Of a DNA stretch of 6,589 nucleotides, positions 6,254-6,589 are shown in pieces (the first letter of the stretch is position 1; each line of letters starts with the position of its first letter). The stretch covers positions 15,245 through 21,833 of the forward strand of contig PAEG01000083.1 in assembly GCA_002703045.1 (NCBI GenBank), read 5' to 3'. The notes beneath the pieces were generated by a model. The model was not told the DNA's origin and ran no database searches. It was given only the letters and a program-made list of their open reading frames with translations. This stretch comes from Acidimicrobiaceae bacterium. GTDB taxonomy: Bacteria > Actinomycetota > Acidimicrobiia > Acidimicrobiales > UBA8592. Both the position numbers and the translations under genes were made by a program.

Positions 6254-6589
6254 CTATTTCTTCTCAATATCAAGATGTAAAGCAGCTAGCCCTCGAAGAA
6301 CATAACTTGGTTCATACTCAAAGGTATTTTTAGCGCTAAAGTTCGGAAGATTGATTCGCTTTCCAAGTTCTTCAAACGCTACTTTCCCTTCGAGGCGTGA
6401 AAGGGGAGCACCAATACAGAAATGATGTCCTTTGCCAAAAGCAAGATGTTTGCTCACGTTCTCGCGGTCCGGCAAAAAGTCTTCTGGACATGAGAATTCT
6501 TGATCATCTCTATTAGCAGCTGCAAAAACTACCCAGATGCGTGAACCTTTAGGGATGTTAATCCCCTCTATTTGTGTTTCTTTTGTAAC
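6254..6589 (-). CDS. Cytochrome P450, C-terminal part (5' end outside window)
   Basis: This is a heme-thiolate monooxygenase that uses O2 and electrons from a ferredoxin or similar partner; the substrate is unknown. The - strand frame is open to the window edge, giving 111 residues, about a quarter of the usual 400. In order it reads IPKGSRIWVVFAAANRDDQE, then the PEDFLPDRENVSKHLAF meander, then the heme-binding signature FGKGHHFCIG, whose axial Cys codon is at 6416-6418. After it come SRLEGKVAFEEL (L helix) and a VLRGLAALHL C-terminal strand, all typical of soluble bacterial P450s. The K-helix ExxR lies beyond the edge, and the internal TTG at 6475 is not the real start. The stop (6254-6256) faces the purL stop across 6 bases with no hairpin between them. 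Family-level identity is certain; the subfamily is not. Confidence 0.95.
   Translation of the reverse strand, partial: VTKETQIEGINIPKGSRIWVVFAAANRDDQEFSCPEDFLPDRENVSKHLAFGKGHHFCIGAPLSRLEGKVAFEELGKRINLPNFSAKNTFEYEPSYVLRGLAALHLDIEKK

Noticed and set aside
6241..6260. Bidirectional terminator between purL and the P450 gene
   Set aside because: No GC-rich inverted repeat is visible in or around the 6-base gap.

Overview
This window holds most of a purine-biosynthesis gene cluster on the + strand: purB (3' part), purC, purS, purQ and purL. A complete Rieske non-heme iron oxygenase gene sits between purC and purS. The 3' end of a cytochrome P450 gene runs in from the right edge on the - strand. 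All six + strand genes are packed with gaps of 10 to 69 bases or short overlaps, so almost every base is coding.

The organism is most likely a bacterium of the Actinomycetota, perhaps an uncultured, moderate-GC aquatic lineage such as Acidimicrobiia. This is inferred from protein style, not from a marker gene. PurB has the long actinobacterial form of its signature region, PurC is the roughly 300-residue type with a C-terminal Pro-rich tail, and FGAM synthase is split into PurS, PurQ and a small PurL. Neighbouring Rieske and P450 oxygenases also fit. Base composition looks balanced rather than GC-rich, which is low for cultured Actinomycetota.

Layout: 1-669 purB C-terminal part; 680-1591 purC; 1657-3030 Rieske oxygenase alpha-type subunit; 3100-3354 purS; 3351-4025 purQ, overlapping purS by 4 bases; 4049-6247 purL; 6254-6589 P450 C-terminal part, convergent with purL across 6 bases. 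No RNA gene, CRISPR array, insertion sequence or tRNA was seen, and there is no gene-free stretch longer than 70 bases.

How the genes work together: PurS, PurQ and PurL form the complex that makes FGAM from FGAR, ATP and glutamine. PurC makes SAICAR, and PurB splits SAICAR to AICAR and later adenylosuccinate to AMP. The Rieske enzyme has no known place in this pathway. It has no in-frame alternative start, no clear Shine-Dalgarno sequence, and a TAGAAT box just upstream of its ATG, so it may be transcribed separately as a leaderless mRNA. I see no clearly new biological system. The points most worth a second look are the embedded oxygenase gene with its junctions and the unusual purQ-purL junction.
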